From the NCBI GenBank assembly GCA_947623455.1, contig OX392536.1:10783282-10847281 (forward strand): a stretch of DNA of 64,000 nt. The letters run 5' to 3'. The stretch's first letter is position 1. The number at the start of each line of letters is the position of its first letter. The position numbers were made by a program, and so were the translations under genes. This DNA comes from Mimachlamys varia (lineage: Eukaryota > Mollusca > Bivalvia > Pectinida > Pectinidae). Shown here piece after piece: positions 36,615-48,871 of the stretch. The notes under the pieces were generated by a model, which did no database searches, was not told the DNA's origin, and saw only the letters and a list, made by a program, of their open reading frames with translations.

Positions 36615-38304
36615 GGATATGATCTCTCACTGCCTGATATTAGCCTAGCGACTAATAAGAACAGTATCTTTTATTAACTGTATTCAAGATCGCAGATGTC
36701 TGATCAGATATGACGGTAGGATATAAAGATATTGATATTCGTCCGTGCCACATACCGACACTTACTACTAATTAGAGAAAAAAAAGAAGCTTTATAAGAA
36801 AAAGATAGAATTGCGTCGAGCTATCTTTTCAAAATGGTTTTCAGTATACCAGGTCTATCTCTCAAGACGTCGACAAATATTTGTGCAAATATATATATTA
36901 ATCGTTTAAGATACTCACAATGTTATAACTTTAAGACTGAATGGATTTTTGTTGTTAAATATCAATTATAATTTTGTACGTTCATTTACAGGTATAAATT
37001 ATTTGTATGAGACAATTAAAAACGTTTAAATTCCTTATACAATGTATAATGTATAATGATGGAAATGTTTTAATCTGTCAATTTCGAAAAAAAAAGAAAG
37101 ATATTAATTAGAGTCGTAAGGACCTTGTTGTGGGCTATGAAAGATCTTTGTCGTCTGACGACAGTATATGTTATGGTGTCCGACCAATCAGAAGAGATAT
37201 GGCCGCTATCGTACACACACAGCGAGATAGTCTAATGGGGCGTGTAGTGGAACTGATGTGAGGAAAACATATACCTCGTACACCACAATAGACATGAACG
37301 AATAATGAACGTTCTAGATTCCACGGGGTTCTAAAAGGGTACGCAACGCAGAAATGGTTCATCAGAATTTCCGCGTACACGTATTTTCTGTGTTGAAATA
37401 TCGTCACCTCTTGTGAAATTCTCGCGTCGCGAGAGATTGCTGGATCATTGGCAATCTTTTATCTTGTGTTCTTTTAGGCAGATAAAACATATCAGTGAGT
37501 TTCAAAATAAGTAAGTATTGCTTTTAATAGAAATAAAAATAAGTGGTGGGAACCACTCGGGCAATTTTGAAGCAGCGTTCTTGATGCACATGGACATGTA
37601 AGCGATATTAGAAAACGATGCGTATATAGTTTTAAAATCCCGGGACTAAATCAATATCCGATACCCCTAACACCCCTTTGCTATCCTAATCTATTTGCAC
37701 CCAATGACCTAAAGCGTTCCACAAAATAGCGTCGGTCGTGTCGCCCCCACCGGGATCATTTTACGTAATGCATTGTATTTGTGACGCAAATCAGGCAAAA
37801 GGCGTGACATGGAGTGACCTCGACTGACCTCTACCCTCCCTAGATTGATCTAGAGCCGTCCCTAATACGGTGCCTCTCTGATGACAGACAGATTTGAACC
37901 ACGCTCCACTGCGCATCTTTATCCATTTTTTCTTCATTTAAATCAGCGTACATACATGGAGATTGTCTGATACGGTTAGGTCGGGTTTTTGTGAACAGTC
38001 CGCCGTAGGTTTTTCAATAGTGCTATTCTACATTACAGAGACTTCCTACTTTGAAGTACGTACACTGTATATTGGAACACATTGCGTGTCGGCAGAATAA
38101 GGTTCAGCATGAATCTCGGCTAGTATTGGCGTGACTACAAACTACAGAGGATATAATTAACAAAATATAAATGTAATCATAACACATTTGATTATAATTT
38201 TTTTCTGTGTGTAATACTTTGAAATGTATCGTCTCGCTCAGCCCTTTTATCACGTAACATGTTGATGTACCCCGTGTTTCTGTGTCGTCCTGAAGGAACA
38301 GGGT
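36615..38304. other. Noncoding sequence
   Basis: A 78-codon minus frame (37171-37407) is unrecognised. Nothing else is supported. Confidence 0.35.
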
Positions 38305-38350
38305 TGTCCTTCACTGTCCTTCGCTCTCCTACACTGTCCTAACTAGTCCT
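38305..38350 (+). repeat. 10-bp imperfect repeat (5 units)
   Basis: TGTCCT or a close variant starts at 38305, 38315, 38325, 38335 and 38345, a strict 10-bp period in a pyrimidine-rich tract. Confidence 0.7.
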
Positions 38351-38483
38351 ATATATTGCCCTTTGTTTTGCAATCCTCTTCAAAACGAGACACATTTTAA
38401 ACGATCGTAGTCCTTACCCAAATTGCTGACATTCTTGCATTGAATAAAATCTCCAGATATTTAGCTTTATAGAAATTTATACT

Positions 38484-38912
38484 TTTGGTAGATTTCGATA
38501 TGTGATGGTGGATTGATATGGGGTCAAAAATAAGGATGTTCCCGTCCCATTTCATCGGTTTGGCCTGTCAACTTCTGGGCCATGTTGTTCAAAATGTGTT
38601 TTACTTAATCAGTGATTAGCGGCAAATTTTAATTCCCCTGTAACTTTAAAACCAAAACCATAGAATTAGTTAAAATATCTAGTATAGTATTTACATGCAA
38701 AATTGCTGGACCCCTCGCGCGCAAACATCCGGGCCAACAAGAGTGATTAATTTAAGTTGGATAACTTGTTTCATAATTGTTGTAAAATAAATAAAGTTTA
38801 TATTTTTATAAACTTGTGGGATTTCCTCTTCTATATAGGCAGAATTATTAAACGTTGAAAACGTCGTTAAATAGTAATTAAGCTAATCGTCTTTTGAACA
38901 ACTGAGCCCTGG
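38484..38912 (+). repeat. Dispersed repeat B, copy 3, longest
   Basis: The left part matches 26721-26826 and the rest matches 2640-2899. This copy joins the two and shows that they are parts of one element of roughly 320 bp. It is interrupted at about 38708-38820 by a SINE fragment. Confidence 0.6.
38708..38820 (+). mobile_element. SINE 3' fragment inserted in repeat B
   Basis: GACCCCTCGCGCGCAAACAT, CAACAAGAGTGATT, AAGTTGGATA and AAATAAAGTTTATA appear here and, in the opposite orientation and the same order, at 43558-43668. Copy 1 of repeat B at 2780-2830 lacks this segment. Confidence 0.65.
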
Positions 38913-41900
38913 TTATCATAAACAGCCTCTAGTGCTCTCCGGTGGCCAATAAACTCCACGAAAATGCCCTTTGAAACATTTGTCAGGTATGCATTAAGAT
39001 ATATTAAAGTTATTAGCTCAAAGGCTCGGTGTTTCTTAGTTGTGCAACAACGGTACCAACGCTACATTGAGTGTTTTCTTCCCATAATTTCACAATGCCA
39101 TACATCTTACGGCTGCGCTTATCTTGTCGTTAAGTCTCTATTTATCTCCCTTTCGGCACGACACACAAATCAACACCTCATATATATTTAAATTAATATA
39201 ATTACGTGTTTATGTTGACAGACTTTAAAACATCAAAGTGTCCATACTGTGTATCAGTGTTACGATACAGAGCCCCACTGTTGTACCTAACTGTACCTAC
39301 ACTGTATCCAATAATTACCTCCTGCACCCTCCACGCGCGCGATCATAGCAATACAGATAAACCATGTTTATAAACAAGCCATTCAGAAAGGAACACAGCA
39401 TCTCATCACTGCTATGTAATCAAGATGTGTATACAGACCACGTGACGTAATATTACACGATCACGTCCGCACGAGAGTTGTTCGGGAATAGTTTATGCTC
39501 TGTCACAGACAGGAGGTAGTTAGCTGTCTGGTCGAGCAAGAGTCGCCGTTTCATTATGACGCCATATTTTATCAATAATGGTGAAATGAATAGTGTTTTT
39601 TATAACTCCAATTAGTCTCAGACATATCCAATACCTCACCTTACAATATGGCTCCTGGATAGTTTATGATTTAATTAACAATTATAGTTCATTTTACTAA
39701 TATTTGACGTCATCGATATTGGGACAGCACACTTTATAGTATAATAATTTCTCTAACTAATGTTTTAAATTGAAGGATAATTTTACAATGTTTTTCTTAC
39801 TATTATCAATGAATCCCGCTGGTATAAACTTGGAAGCATTTCTATGCGTTAACGGAATTCCTGAGGTGTTAATGAACAGGCATTCCTGAAGCACCCTTAC
39901 GTGATCATCTAAACATTTGCTTTGCAAGGCATGCGAAGCAACAAAATCACATTGCCTAAGCTGCCAGGCCTTATAACAAACAGATAGGCCGAGATGTAAC
40001 GTAAACATTTTAAACAATAATACCGACACTCATGACAAATTGGAGACTGTATCGTGATAGGTTTTACCTATTTTAGGATTTAAATGCCGTTTATTTATAT
40101 TAGAACACACTTCTTTTTGTTTCTTACAATTTCTTCTTTACGTGAAGCATGTATGTACATTTAGAGGTATTGTTTATTTGTAAGCAACTTTCATGTCGTA
40201 AACACAAGTTAAAGTAACTTTAACCCACATGTACAAGTATGACATGGGTGCCTTTTTTAGGATATTTTTTCCTATGTTTCAATGTTAAATATGCATGTAC
40301 TTTGCCAATCAGGTGACAAGCGCAAATCGAAAATCATTCGAGAATTTTCGTCAAGATTTTTTTATTGACGTCACGTAAAATTGGTTCCAATTATTGTAAC
40401 AATATGACGGAAAAACACCCGAAAGGAGCAATATTGCTTGTTTACATGTACCATCCAGTTTAACCATACCCGTCTCTTTTTTTTTTATTTCTTTTTGATT
40501 TGGCGAGATGAAGCATTTTTACCCAGCATTGATACATACTCCATATTAAGCATTTGCTACAAATGACAATCACACCAGCACTGAAGCCATACGAAATATC
40601 GTTACCGGGGCCCTGTCTCGTCGTCAACGACACGCGATGGTCATCTACCGCCTACAGCGTCGTCCACTCGCCCTCCTCCTAATCAAGTGGACATAATCTA
40701 CATGTCGTACAAGTAACCTTAAAGTGACCACACGAGACATGTTGTTTTCCAAGCGTTGTAATGACTTAATCACGATGCCAACAAAGAGATAGCGGTGAAG
40801 CAGATCAACTTTGACGGACTAAGAGGAGATGTATTGGCACAGTTGATCTGAATCACGGAGACGTTTGAAGACAGTAGCCGTTCTTGGAGACTATCAATAT
40901 ATTTCGGTGCTGGCTGTGACCTGGATTGTCTCTATCATATTTAATAAATCCGACTGCCGCCTCCCCTTTCTGGTATATAGCAGAGACATGCTATTGTACG
41001 CACAAGACTTATACATTGTACATGTATGTCTATTAGTGTTTTCCGATAATTACAATATCCTGGTATATTTGTTTTTAGAGTATATCAGATAAATATTATC
41101 TTTACTTATGTTTTCAGAGTATATGAGCTAAAGATTATCTTTACTCATGCAATGTATTGCCGTGCACACTACAATGTAACTGATGTCAAGCAGAAGCATA
41201 TATGATTATATAATAGCGGAAGAGGATGCGAAGTAGGGTTTTAATGGAAGGGTGCACCTGTAAACGTGGATGATAAATAAGAGTCGTGTTAATAATATTG
41301 GCAGCAATCACGAACTGTCGCTGTAGACTAACTCTTTCCCCTAGTCTTACAATTCAATATAACCAAATCAGCTACTGTCCTCATCCTTACTCAATAATGA
41401 TCATAACATCCCGCCTTTTCCTGAACTTTTCAAAATATTTCCTGTCATATCGAACTCTTCCTCCCTCCATATGTTCACCCATTGTTTCACATCTAATTTC
41501 CCTACGCATGTCCCCATACTTCCCCGAAATTAATGGAAATATGATGTCGATGACTGCACAGCCTCGATACATGTATTATCCCTTCAAACTTCCGGTTTCT
41601 GATCTACAAGCTTAGGATATGTTTTATGTCTGCTAGGCACACTATCTGACAATTATAGAAGTTTCTAGAATTCTTATTCATTTTTCATTTTTTAGTCTAA
41701 AGACTGATCGTTCTGATTTCGAATAATAAGTGTATCCGGATTGACCGGGACGGATTTGTAATTAGAGAGAACGAAACCAAAGATGCTGCTTTTTTTTTTG
41801 CTAATTTCTATCATATTGCTGACAAAAAAAGCATTGATTAAATAAACACTTACAAAAAGCTTTTATTGTTTAAATAGGAAAACGATACTATCAAATACAC

Positions 41901-43051
41901 TTAAACAATTAGACACAGGTATAGATCAGTATCACTCTCCCATCCAATTTAAAGATACATTCCGCAAACTAAGATTCATGTTTACGACCAAAGAGGACAA
42001 TTTGAACCTTATTTTTATTGGATTCATCAAAGGCTATCTTCAACTATTTGAATATAAGTTATACTTATACATAGATACATCCAATTCAATTTGATAAAAG
42101 TTTGATCAATTTGAATGGTAATAAACGCAACTATCTGTTCCTATCTGGAGTGAAAATGAAGCTAAAGCTATTTAACCATCAACCGAAGGGTCAACCTGTA
42201 AAAAGTTTTAAAGAAGAAACAACATTTTTTTATGGATGACCTCGGTCTATTCCATCCTAAGGGATTAGGAACCCCCCCCCCCGTAAATAGGATTCGATAT
42301 AGGGGTCACTTTAGGGTCCGGTCACTTTATCGGTGGTTGGCTTTGGTCATTGCCTATTTGACCGATGTCCTGAGCGAGTACTGATAAGTGTAAGGTCACA
42401 TACTTGTACGTGCATGGTCATTACTTACACAACACTGATGCGGCGGGGGAGCACATGTACGTACACTACCTGATGTACACATGGTTGTCTTGTATATGTA
42501 GTAAGTTTGTAGTGGTATAGTCGAAATTTTACTGAAACTGACACACCATACTTTTATGTAAAATGCGACAAATTGTCCATCACCACAACTTCCACATTAC
42601 AAATTCTTCCAGTAGTTTGGCGATTAAAAGCTCACGGGTACATTTGTCTGAATAGATTACTATGACCCGGTATTCAGCTAAGAAAGCTAACGTTATAATG
42701 CACCGTTAATATTTTCACTGAATTTTAAATGTTCTTGATTTTCAACTTTCGATTTCAATAGGTTTTGGAAATAGAGTGTCAGCACAAAACACTGAAATCT
42801 ACCTTACTTTGAAGATTGCAACAGCACACAGCATGTAAATTTTATGCTAATGAATTAAAAACACAATCCGGACGGTTTTGAGACACTAGTCTCAATGTAT
42901 TGGGCCCTATCACCCAAGGTGAACAGGGTTGGCGTAAGTTATGTTATGTAATATATTGGGAAAAATTAATTAACAGCTTATTGCACGAAGGGTAATCAAG
43001 AATACATGAAGTAATAATTACTGATTATCTGAGATAGATATATTTACTTAC
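38913..43051. other. Noncoding sequence (4.1 kb)
   Basis: Frames of 75-109 codons (38964-39191, 39757-40029 minus, 40865-41092, 41286-41615) are unrecognised; the last overlaps a 61-codon minus frame. Palindromic CRE sites lie at 39705 and 40366. There is an 11-base C-run at 42272-42282. Confidence 0.4.
41077..41149 (+). repeat. 39-bp tandem duplication (2 units)
   Basis: AGAGTATAT(C/G)AG starts at 41077 and 41116. Both are followed by TAAA(T/G)ATTATCTTTACT. Confidence 0.75.
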
Positions 43052-43183
43052 CTGTGTGAGTACTGCCGCCGTCGTGCCGGGGAGGTACTCGTCCGGCGTT
43101 CTGTCTATAAGTACTCGTTAATCTTTAGTACCCACAGCCTCAGTATCCAGCCTCGGACGACTGGTCCCAGTCGACAGAGATCT
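43052..43183 (-). other. Candidate noncoding (5' UTR) exon, splice-site bounded
   Basis: On the minus strand a strong donor (CACAG|GTAAGTAAAT) follows 132 bp that are richer in G+C and CpG than the flanks. They are preceded by a pyrimidine tract ending CTCTCCCCAG. All three frames have stops (TAA, TAG or TGA) within the interval and there is no ATG, so it cannot be an internal coding exon. It could be a 5' UTR exon, a lncRNA exon, or coincidence. Whether the acceptor is used or the exon is a first exon cannot be told from sequence. Confidence 0.3.
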
Positions 43184-43557
43184 CTGGGGAGAGACACAGA
43201 AAGAAACGTACTCCAACAGGCACTTAATTTAACGTATATGTTTCGGTAGTTAGAATGGCGGGGCTCACGTGAAGATAGTCCACGTACTGTTGTACAGTAC
43301 TTAGACCCCCTAGTTAGGGTATATGTGACACGGTATTATCGTACCAGTCGTGTTATTGTACTAACAAACACCAGTTTAACAAAGACAATACGGAAGTGTT
43401 GGGGTGTATCGACTGTTATTGTATATACCGGCTGATCAATACATGTACTGTACCTATCTATGTATATATACCTGTACATGTATGTTATAGACTGCAATGT
43501 ATGTGTATATCATCGTGTCACGCGCACAGCTTGCACATAACACGTATCAATTAACTG
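43184..43557. other. Noncoding sequence upstream (minus strand) of the candidate exon
   Basis: AATGGCGGGGCTCACGTGA at 43254-43272 combines a YY1-like GGCGG context and CACGTG. No TATA box is placed convincingly. Confidence 0.3.
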
Positions 43558-43705
43558 GTATATATAATATAAACTTTATTTGTTTTAAAACAATTATAAA
43601 ACAAGCTATCCAACTTATATAAATCACTCTTGTTGACCCCGAAATGCTAGCGCGCAAGGGGTCTTATTGTGGGAGGAAACCGGAATACCCGGAGAAACCT
43701 CACGT
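43558..43705 (-). mobile_element. SINE with shared core and AATAAAGTTTATA-type tail
   Basis: On the minus strand it opens with the shared core (GGTTTCTCCGGGTATTCC then GGTTTCCTCCCAC). It continues through ACCCCTTGCGCGC and CAACAAGAGTGATTT to an A/T-rich tail ending AAACAAATAAAGTTTATA. No tRNA-like head remains, so it is 5'-truncated. The 3' half equals the fragment at 38708-38820. A small inverted repeat, CTGGTGTA/TACACCAG (43709-43738), lies just beyond. Confidence 0.65.
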
Positions 43706-45756
43706 TAACTGGTGTATTAAGGTATATATATACACCAGAAATAACTAAAGCTTTTTCACATGCACCCACAATAATTCTTAAATTCAAATGATAGTGTAAA
43801 CAAATTTTGAATGTAAGCATAAAATTTTAAAACACTTTTAAAACTTACACCTTAAAACATATACCTCAGACATCCTCTAACAAACATTTATATATTAAAA
43901 TTAAAATGTTTGAGCGTTACTTGGCAGTTGCTTTTATATACATTTTCGTAGTACACGATTTGAAATTATACAGAACTAGTTTAATTTTACTTCTAAATTC
44001 ATAAATTAAAGGGGTTTTACGCACCCGACCCTCCTGCTCCTACATTAGTTTAGAAATTTTGGATTCCCAGCTTTTGGTCCCAAGCATCACTGAAGAGTCC
44101 TAGGAGGACGAAACAGCTGTATGATGCAGTTTGATTCATTTTTCGGCATACTGTATTTATTACTAAATTTAAAAGGTGCAGCATATGTATGTGATACGTC
44201 ACCTTTGAAGTTTAAACGATGTGTTTTACATATTGCGCACAGTGCACAGCAGTTTACAATATGAAACTATGCATTTGCACCCAGAGACATATATATAATA
44301 TATATGTATCTGATTCGCCGCAAGACTACAATAAAAATCTGACATAAACAGCCCTGGTTAATTTAAGAGCTGAATATTTATTATATCTTCTGACAAATAT
44401 ATTTACTAAAGGCAGTATTTTTGTGAAGATGAAAATGGCGATCCTTCAGGGTTCACCTGACACAATATAAACTAATTTTTACTTATAGATAAAGGTGATG
44501 TTCATCATTTAACATCAATCGGAATATTTAACCCGTTTTCGTTTCCACTTTTAGTATGCGTGGGGACATCATAGATAGCGTCAGCCGAAGTGTCGCCGTG
44601 TACATAATGCTGTCTGAGAGATAGGAGTGTGAAACAATTAACAAATATCAAGTCTCTTGATATATAGGTTTTACTGCGGTATACCTATATCCCGAAGTCG
44701 TAAATCGTAAATATGATAAGGCACAAGTCGTCACACTCTACTCTCAGCTGCAAAATAACGGTACATAGAGAATAAAATAAAAAAAGGCAAAGCTTTAAAA
44801 AGAGCGTAACTTTAGTTAATCTCTGATGTTTACTGAGAGTTATTTATAATGAAATTTATTCATTCAGAATGAGATAAAATTTCCATAATTAATGTCGGTA
44901 AATAGTAAAAAAAAATAAGAAGCAACGACAAGGAGGCAAACCCGCCAGACATCAGATGAAAGATATTCCGGTTAGTTTTTCAACCTTCCGGAAATAATCG
45001 ATGAAGGCCGAGTGTGACGTAATATTGTGTAACGTGTTTCTCGTTTCCTTAATGGAGGGCTACTTCCGGACGAAAATTATAGTAAGGGGAAGCAACTCTG
45101 CTACCGCATGTATTTGTTACCATTCAAGAGCTTCAAAATCGCTTTACATTTTTGCATAGGACTTGTGTATGTGACGTTCGACTGTTGTGACGTCACATTT
45201 CAGTAAACTCCTGAACACGCGCATTTAAAGTCATAATTCATTTGGGGTTTTTCCACAGTAACAATAAATTTCAATGATTCTCATTTCAACGCGAAGGACA
45301 AATCCTTTTATGGAAAGAATAGTTTCCGTTGGTATAAGGTAATAAATCACCGTTGTTTTATACATGTAATTTTCACACAACTCCAGCATACCACGAATGT
45401 CTAGCAGTCGGCTACGACTCGCTACATATCAACGAGAATCTAAGTTCAGAAGGAAATCTAATACCATAAGCTTTTCTACCAAACTCCGAAATCCAATTGA
45501 TAATTCATAGATTCATGTCTACTCTAAATTGAGATCAGTCTTTGAATCTTGTCTGGAACAATCCGTCTCAGACGCATATACAGTTATATTATGACAACTT
45601 GAAATAACAAAGAAAACAGCGGAAGAGAAAGCATCTGATTTCGTATTCAGAAGGGCTAATTCACTCGTACTCGAATTAGATAATACCAGAATTAAGAATT
45701 ATATTATTATTATATTTAAAAGAAAAATCATCATTGTACATGTGCAAAACATCAGG
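43706..45756. other. Noncoding sequence
   Basis: There is an AT-palindromic run (CATATATATAATATATATG, about 44288-44306) and a CRE pair at 45172 and 45188. No gene is supported. Confidence 0.4.
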
Positions 45757-46890
45757 TACATGTACGTTGTACTAAACATCAGGTAGATTGAACAAAACAT
45801 TCGGTACATTGAATAAAATATCTGGTACATTGTACAAAACATCTGGTACATTGTACAAAACATCTGGTACATTGTACAAAACATCCGGTACATTGTACAA
45901 AACATCTGGTACATTGTACAAAACATCTGGTACGTTGTACAAAACATCTGGTACATTGTACAAAACATCTGGAACATTGTACAAAACATCTGGTACATTG
46001 TACAAAACATCCAGTACATTGTACAAAACATCTGGTATATTGTACAAAACATCCGTTCCATTGTACAAAATATATACATTGTACAAAATATATACATTGT
46101 TCAAAACATCTGGTACATTGTACAAAACATCAGGTACATTGTACAAAATATACAATACAATGTGCAAAGCATCTGATACATTGTACAAAACATCTGGTAC
46201 ATTGTACAAAATATACAATACATTGTGCAAAACATCTGATACATTGTACAAAACATCTGATACATTGTACAAAACATCTGGTACATTGTGCAAAACATCT
46301 GATACATTGTACAAAACATCTGGTACATTGTACAAAACATCTGGTACATTGTACAAAACATCTGATACATTGTACAAAACATCTGGTACATTGTGCAAAA
46401 TATCTGGTACATTGTACAAAACATCTGGTACATTGTACAAAACATCTGGTACAATGTACATTGTGCAAAACATCTGGTACATTGTACAAAATATACAATA
46501 CATTGTGCAAAACATCTGATACATTGTACAAAACATCTGGTACATTGTACAAAACATCTGGTATATTGTGCAAAACATCTGGTACATTGTACAAAATATA
46601 CAATACATTGTGCAAAACATCTGATACATTGTACAAAACATCTGATACATTGTACAAAACATCTGGTACATTGTACAAAACATCCAGTACATTGTACAAA
46701 TCACTGGTACATTGTACAAAACATCTGGTACATTGTACAAAACATCCGTTCCATTGTACAAAATATATACATTGTTCAAAACATCTGATACATTGTACAA
46801 AAAATCTGGTACATTGTTCAGAACATCCAGTACATTTTACAAAACATCCGGTACACTGTACAAAACATCCGGTACACTAAATCTGGTACA
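45757..46890 (+). repeat. 21-bp tandem array (about 54 units)
   Basis: The unit is ACATTGTACAAAACATCTGG plus T, 21 bp. The centre TTGTACAA is palindromic. Longer variants (ACAAAATATACAATACATTGTG type) recur at 46142, 46206, 46487 and 46585. A block with CATCCAGT ... CATCCGTTCC ... ATATATACATTGTTC occurs at both 46008-46110 and 46680-46780, an internal duplication. The 21-bp period and lack of stops leave several frames open on both strands (342 codons on the minus strand, 243 on the plus), reading MYQMFCT or VPDVLYN heptads. These are judged noncoding. Confidence 0.94.
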
Positions 46891-47080
46891 TTGCGAAATA
46901 AAAACTGGTCCTTTTTACACAAAGTAACACATTGTAAGTACATTTACATATTGTGCAAACAATTCGATATTTTTCAACAGATCTTGTACGTTATACAATT
47001 AATCTTGTACAAATTACAAAATCCGGAAATTCGTGCGGAAATTATACGTCGTACAATGAATCTGTTGCATTATACAATAT
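46891..47080 (+). repeat. Decayed right edge of the 21-bp array
   Basis: TTGTACA-like words persist at irregular spacing (ACATTGTAAG, TCTTGTACGTTATACAAT, TCTTGTACAAATTACAAA, GTCGTACAATGAATC) with substitutions and indels. Confidence 0.55.
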
Positions 47081-47722
47081 ATTTTAAAAAAAACTCGATT
47101 AGTTTTTTTACGTGGTAAACATTTTTTCCCCTCGCTGCTAATGTATTTACATGAACTTATTTCTAGCAAACATGAAATAAGTTCTTGCCATACAAGAATA
47201 AGATGTGTTGAGTAAGTCGATGACTTTCAGTTTAAATCTCTATTATGCCAAGTCATCATAACATTTCATAATCTCTATCCGTTTAACTACTAAACATGGC
47301 TTGGTCAAGGCTAGCGAGATGGTGTTTAGCATCTAGTAGGTGTTCACCGTAGATGCTGTCTTTTCGACCACCTTTGTTTCCGAAATGTTGACAACATATC
47401 GGTTCATGAAGTAATCTGTTTGGGTAAAGATGAGCGCAAGATACACACATGTTACTGCATATGTAGAACTTAGTAATCGATACAGCATTCCAAACATATA
47501 TTACACTATACTATACAGCTGTTTCGTCCTTCTAGGACTCATCGGTGATGAGAGGGGGCTAAAAGAAATTGATCTCCAAATTGTTCTGAACTGCTGTGGA
47601 ATTAGAAAGTGAAGGTGCATGGACCTACTTGATAATTCGATCTTGAAAAATACATCTTAAAATTTAAGCAGTTCCTTCTGATTTAAATGAACCTTTGCTT
47701 TAAAGATAATTTAAAGACAATG
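47081..47722. other. Noncoding sequence
   Basis: Nothing is supported. A 60-codon plus frame (47430-47612) is unrecognised. Confidence 0.35.
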
Positions 47723-47934
47723 AGGAGCGGCGGTGGCCAAGGAGTTAAGGTGTTCCGACATTCTACCACTAGCCCTCTACCTCTGGGTTGAGAGTTCGAA
47801 TCCCACGTGAAGCAGTTGTCAGGTACTGACCATAGGTTGGTGGTTTTTCTCCGGGTATTCCGGCTTTCCTCCACCTCTGAAAACAGGCACGTCCTTAAGT
47901 GACCAGGACGTAAAACAAAATCAAAAAAATCAAA
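47723..47934 (+). mobile_element. tRNA-Ser/Leu-derived SINE, near full length
   Basis: The A box is GTGGCCAAGGAGTTAAGGTG and the B box is GAGAGTTCGAATCCC, with a long middle as in type II tRNAs. The shared core is at 47842-47874 (TTTTTCTCCGGGTATTCC then GGCTTTCCTCCAC). The body contains GTCCTTAAGTGACC, and the tail is GGACGTAAAACAAAATC followed by an A-rich run. This is the best-preserved copy of the family that also lies at 18779 and 25664. Possible target duplication AATGA on both sides. Confidence 0.72.
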
Positions 47935-48690
47935 TGATTGCCCATGACTTTCACAAAGTTGCAAATACAGTACTACGAACGTATATATTCCTGTTTCTGG
48001 GTCAAATCAATTTTGTTTAGAGATTTTGTTAAAACACTTGTTCAAATCGTTTTTGACAATTGATGGAGATGCTTTTTCATTAACATGTAGGGAAACACTT
48101 GTCGGATTAATTAAAACATTCACGTACCAAACAACAACAACAAAAAATCAACAAATCCTTCTTTTGACTTTTTCATTAAGAACAGCTGATCGCTACAAAG
48201 GATGCAAAAAAAACCCTTCTTTTTAAACTGAGTTTTACGCCAACGTTAATTAACTGTATCCATAACAGTATTATTTTCCACGATTGACGATCTGTTTTTT
48301 TGGGATAAACAAATTTCATCCTGATTGGAAGAATATTTTTGTACGTTGATTGATGAAGAAAATTCCGTTCTTTTCGGAGTGATGATCTTTATCATGAATT
48401 AGTGGCGATAAGTGGGCGGTCCACCATCAGCCATCAACTACCAATAACTTCATTAACTGTGTTACAAATGTCTATATTTAGACATAAAGTGCGGAAAGAA
48501 AGAAAGCTGTCTATTTCAAAGCAATCTAAAATATTGAAAAAGCGAAATAACGTTTTAGCTCAATCACTTCGCCTTATCTCGTTAAGTGTCACTTTGGCCA
48601 TTTTCCCAACAAAAAAAGTGTTTGCTTACTGATAATATTACAGTTTATTATATGAATCGAGAGAACAGTAAACAGCGGAGAAATCGGTCG
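47935..48690. other. Noncoding sequence
   Basis: A 66-codon (48026-48226) and a 76-codon (48402-48632) plus frame are unrecognised. Nothing else is supported. Confidence 0.35.
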
Positions 48691-48850
48691 AGTGCACTGT
48701 ATTTTGGTTTGTTTTGTATACAGAAAATCTTCTATTCAAGATCTCAGGTGTCACATTATATTTTGGTTTGTTGTGTATAGAGTCATCTCCCCTGGTGGAT
48801 CGAATGTGTCTACTGTACTTTGGTTTGATGTGTTTAGAGAAAGCTCCCCT
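48691..48850 (+). repeat. Degenerate ~58-bp repeat (3 units) at the array border
   Basis: TGTA(T/C)TTTGGTTTG followed by T(T/G)TGTxTA begins near 48701, 48760 and 48817, spacings of 59 and 57. It ends about 20 bp before the 35-bp array starts. Confidence 0.55.
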
Positions 48851-48871
48851 TGTGTATTAAATGGACAGTGC

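Noticed and set aside
42272..42282. 11-base C homopolymer as an i-motif
   Set aside because: A single run without partners; it could be a sequencing length error.
45772..46800. A 342-codon minus frame of heptad repeats as a structural protein
   Set aside because: Frames on both strands of a 21-bp unit are open together. Variants do not respect codon positions.
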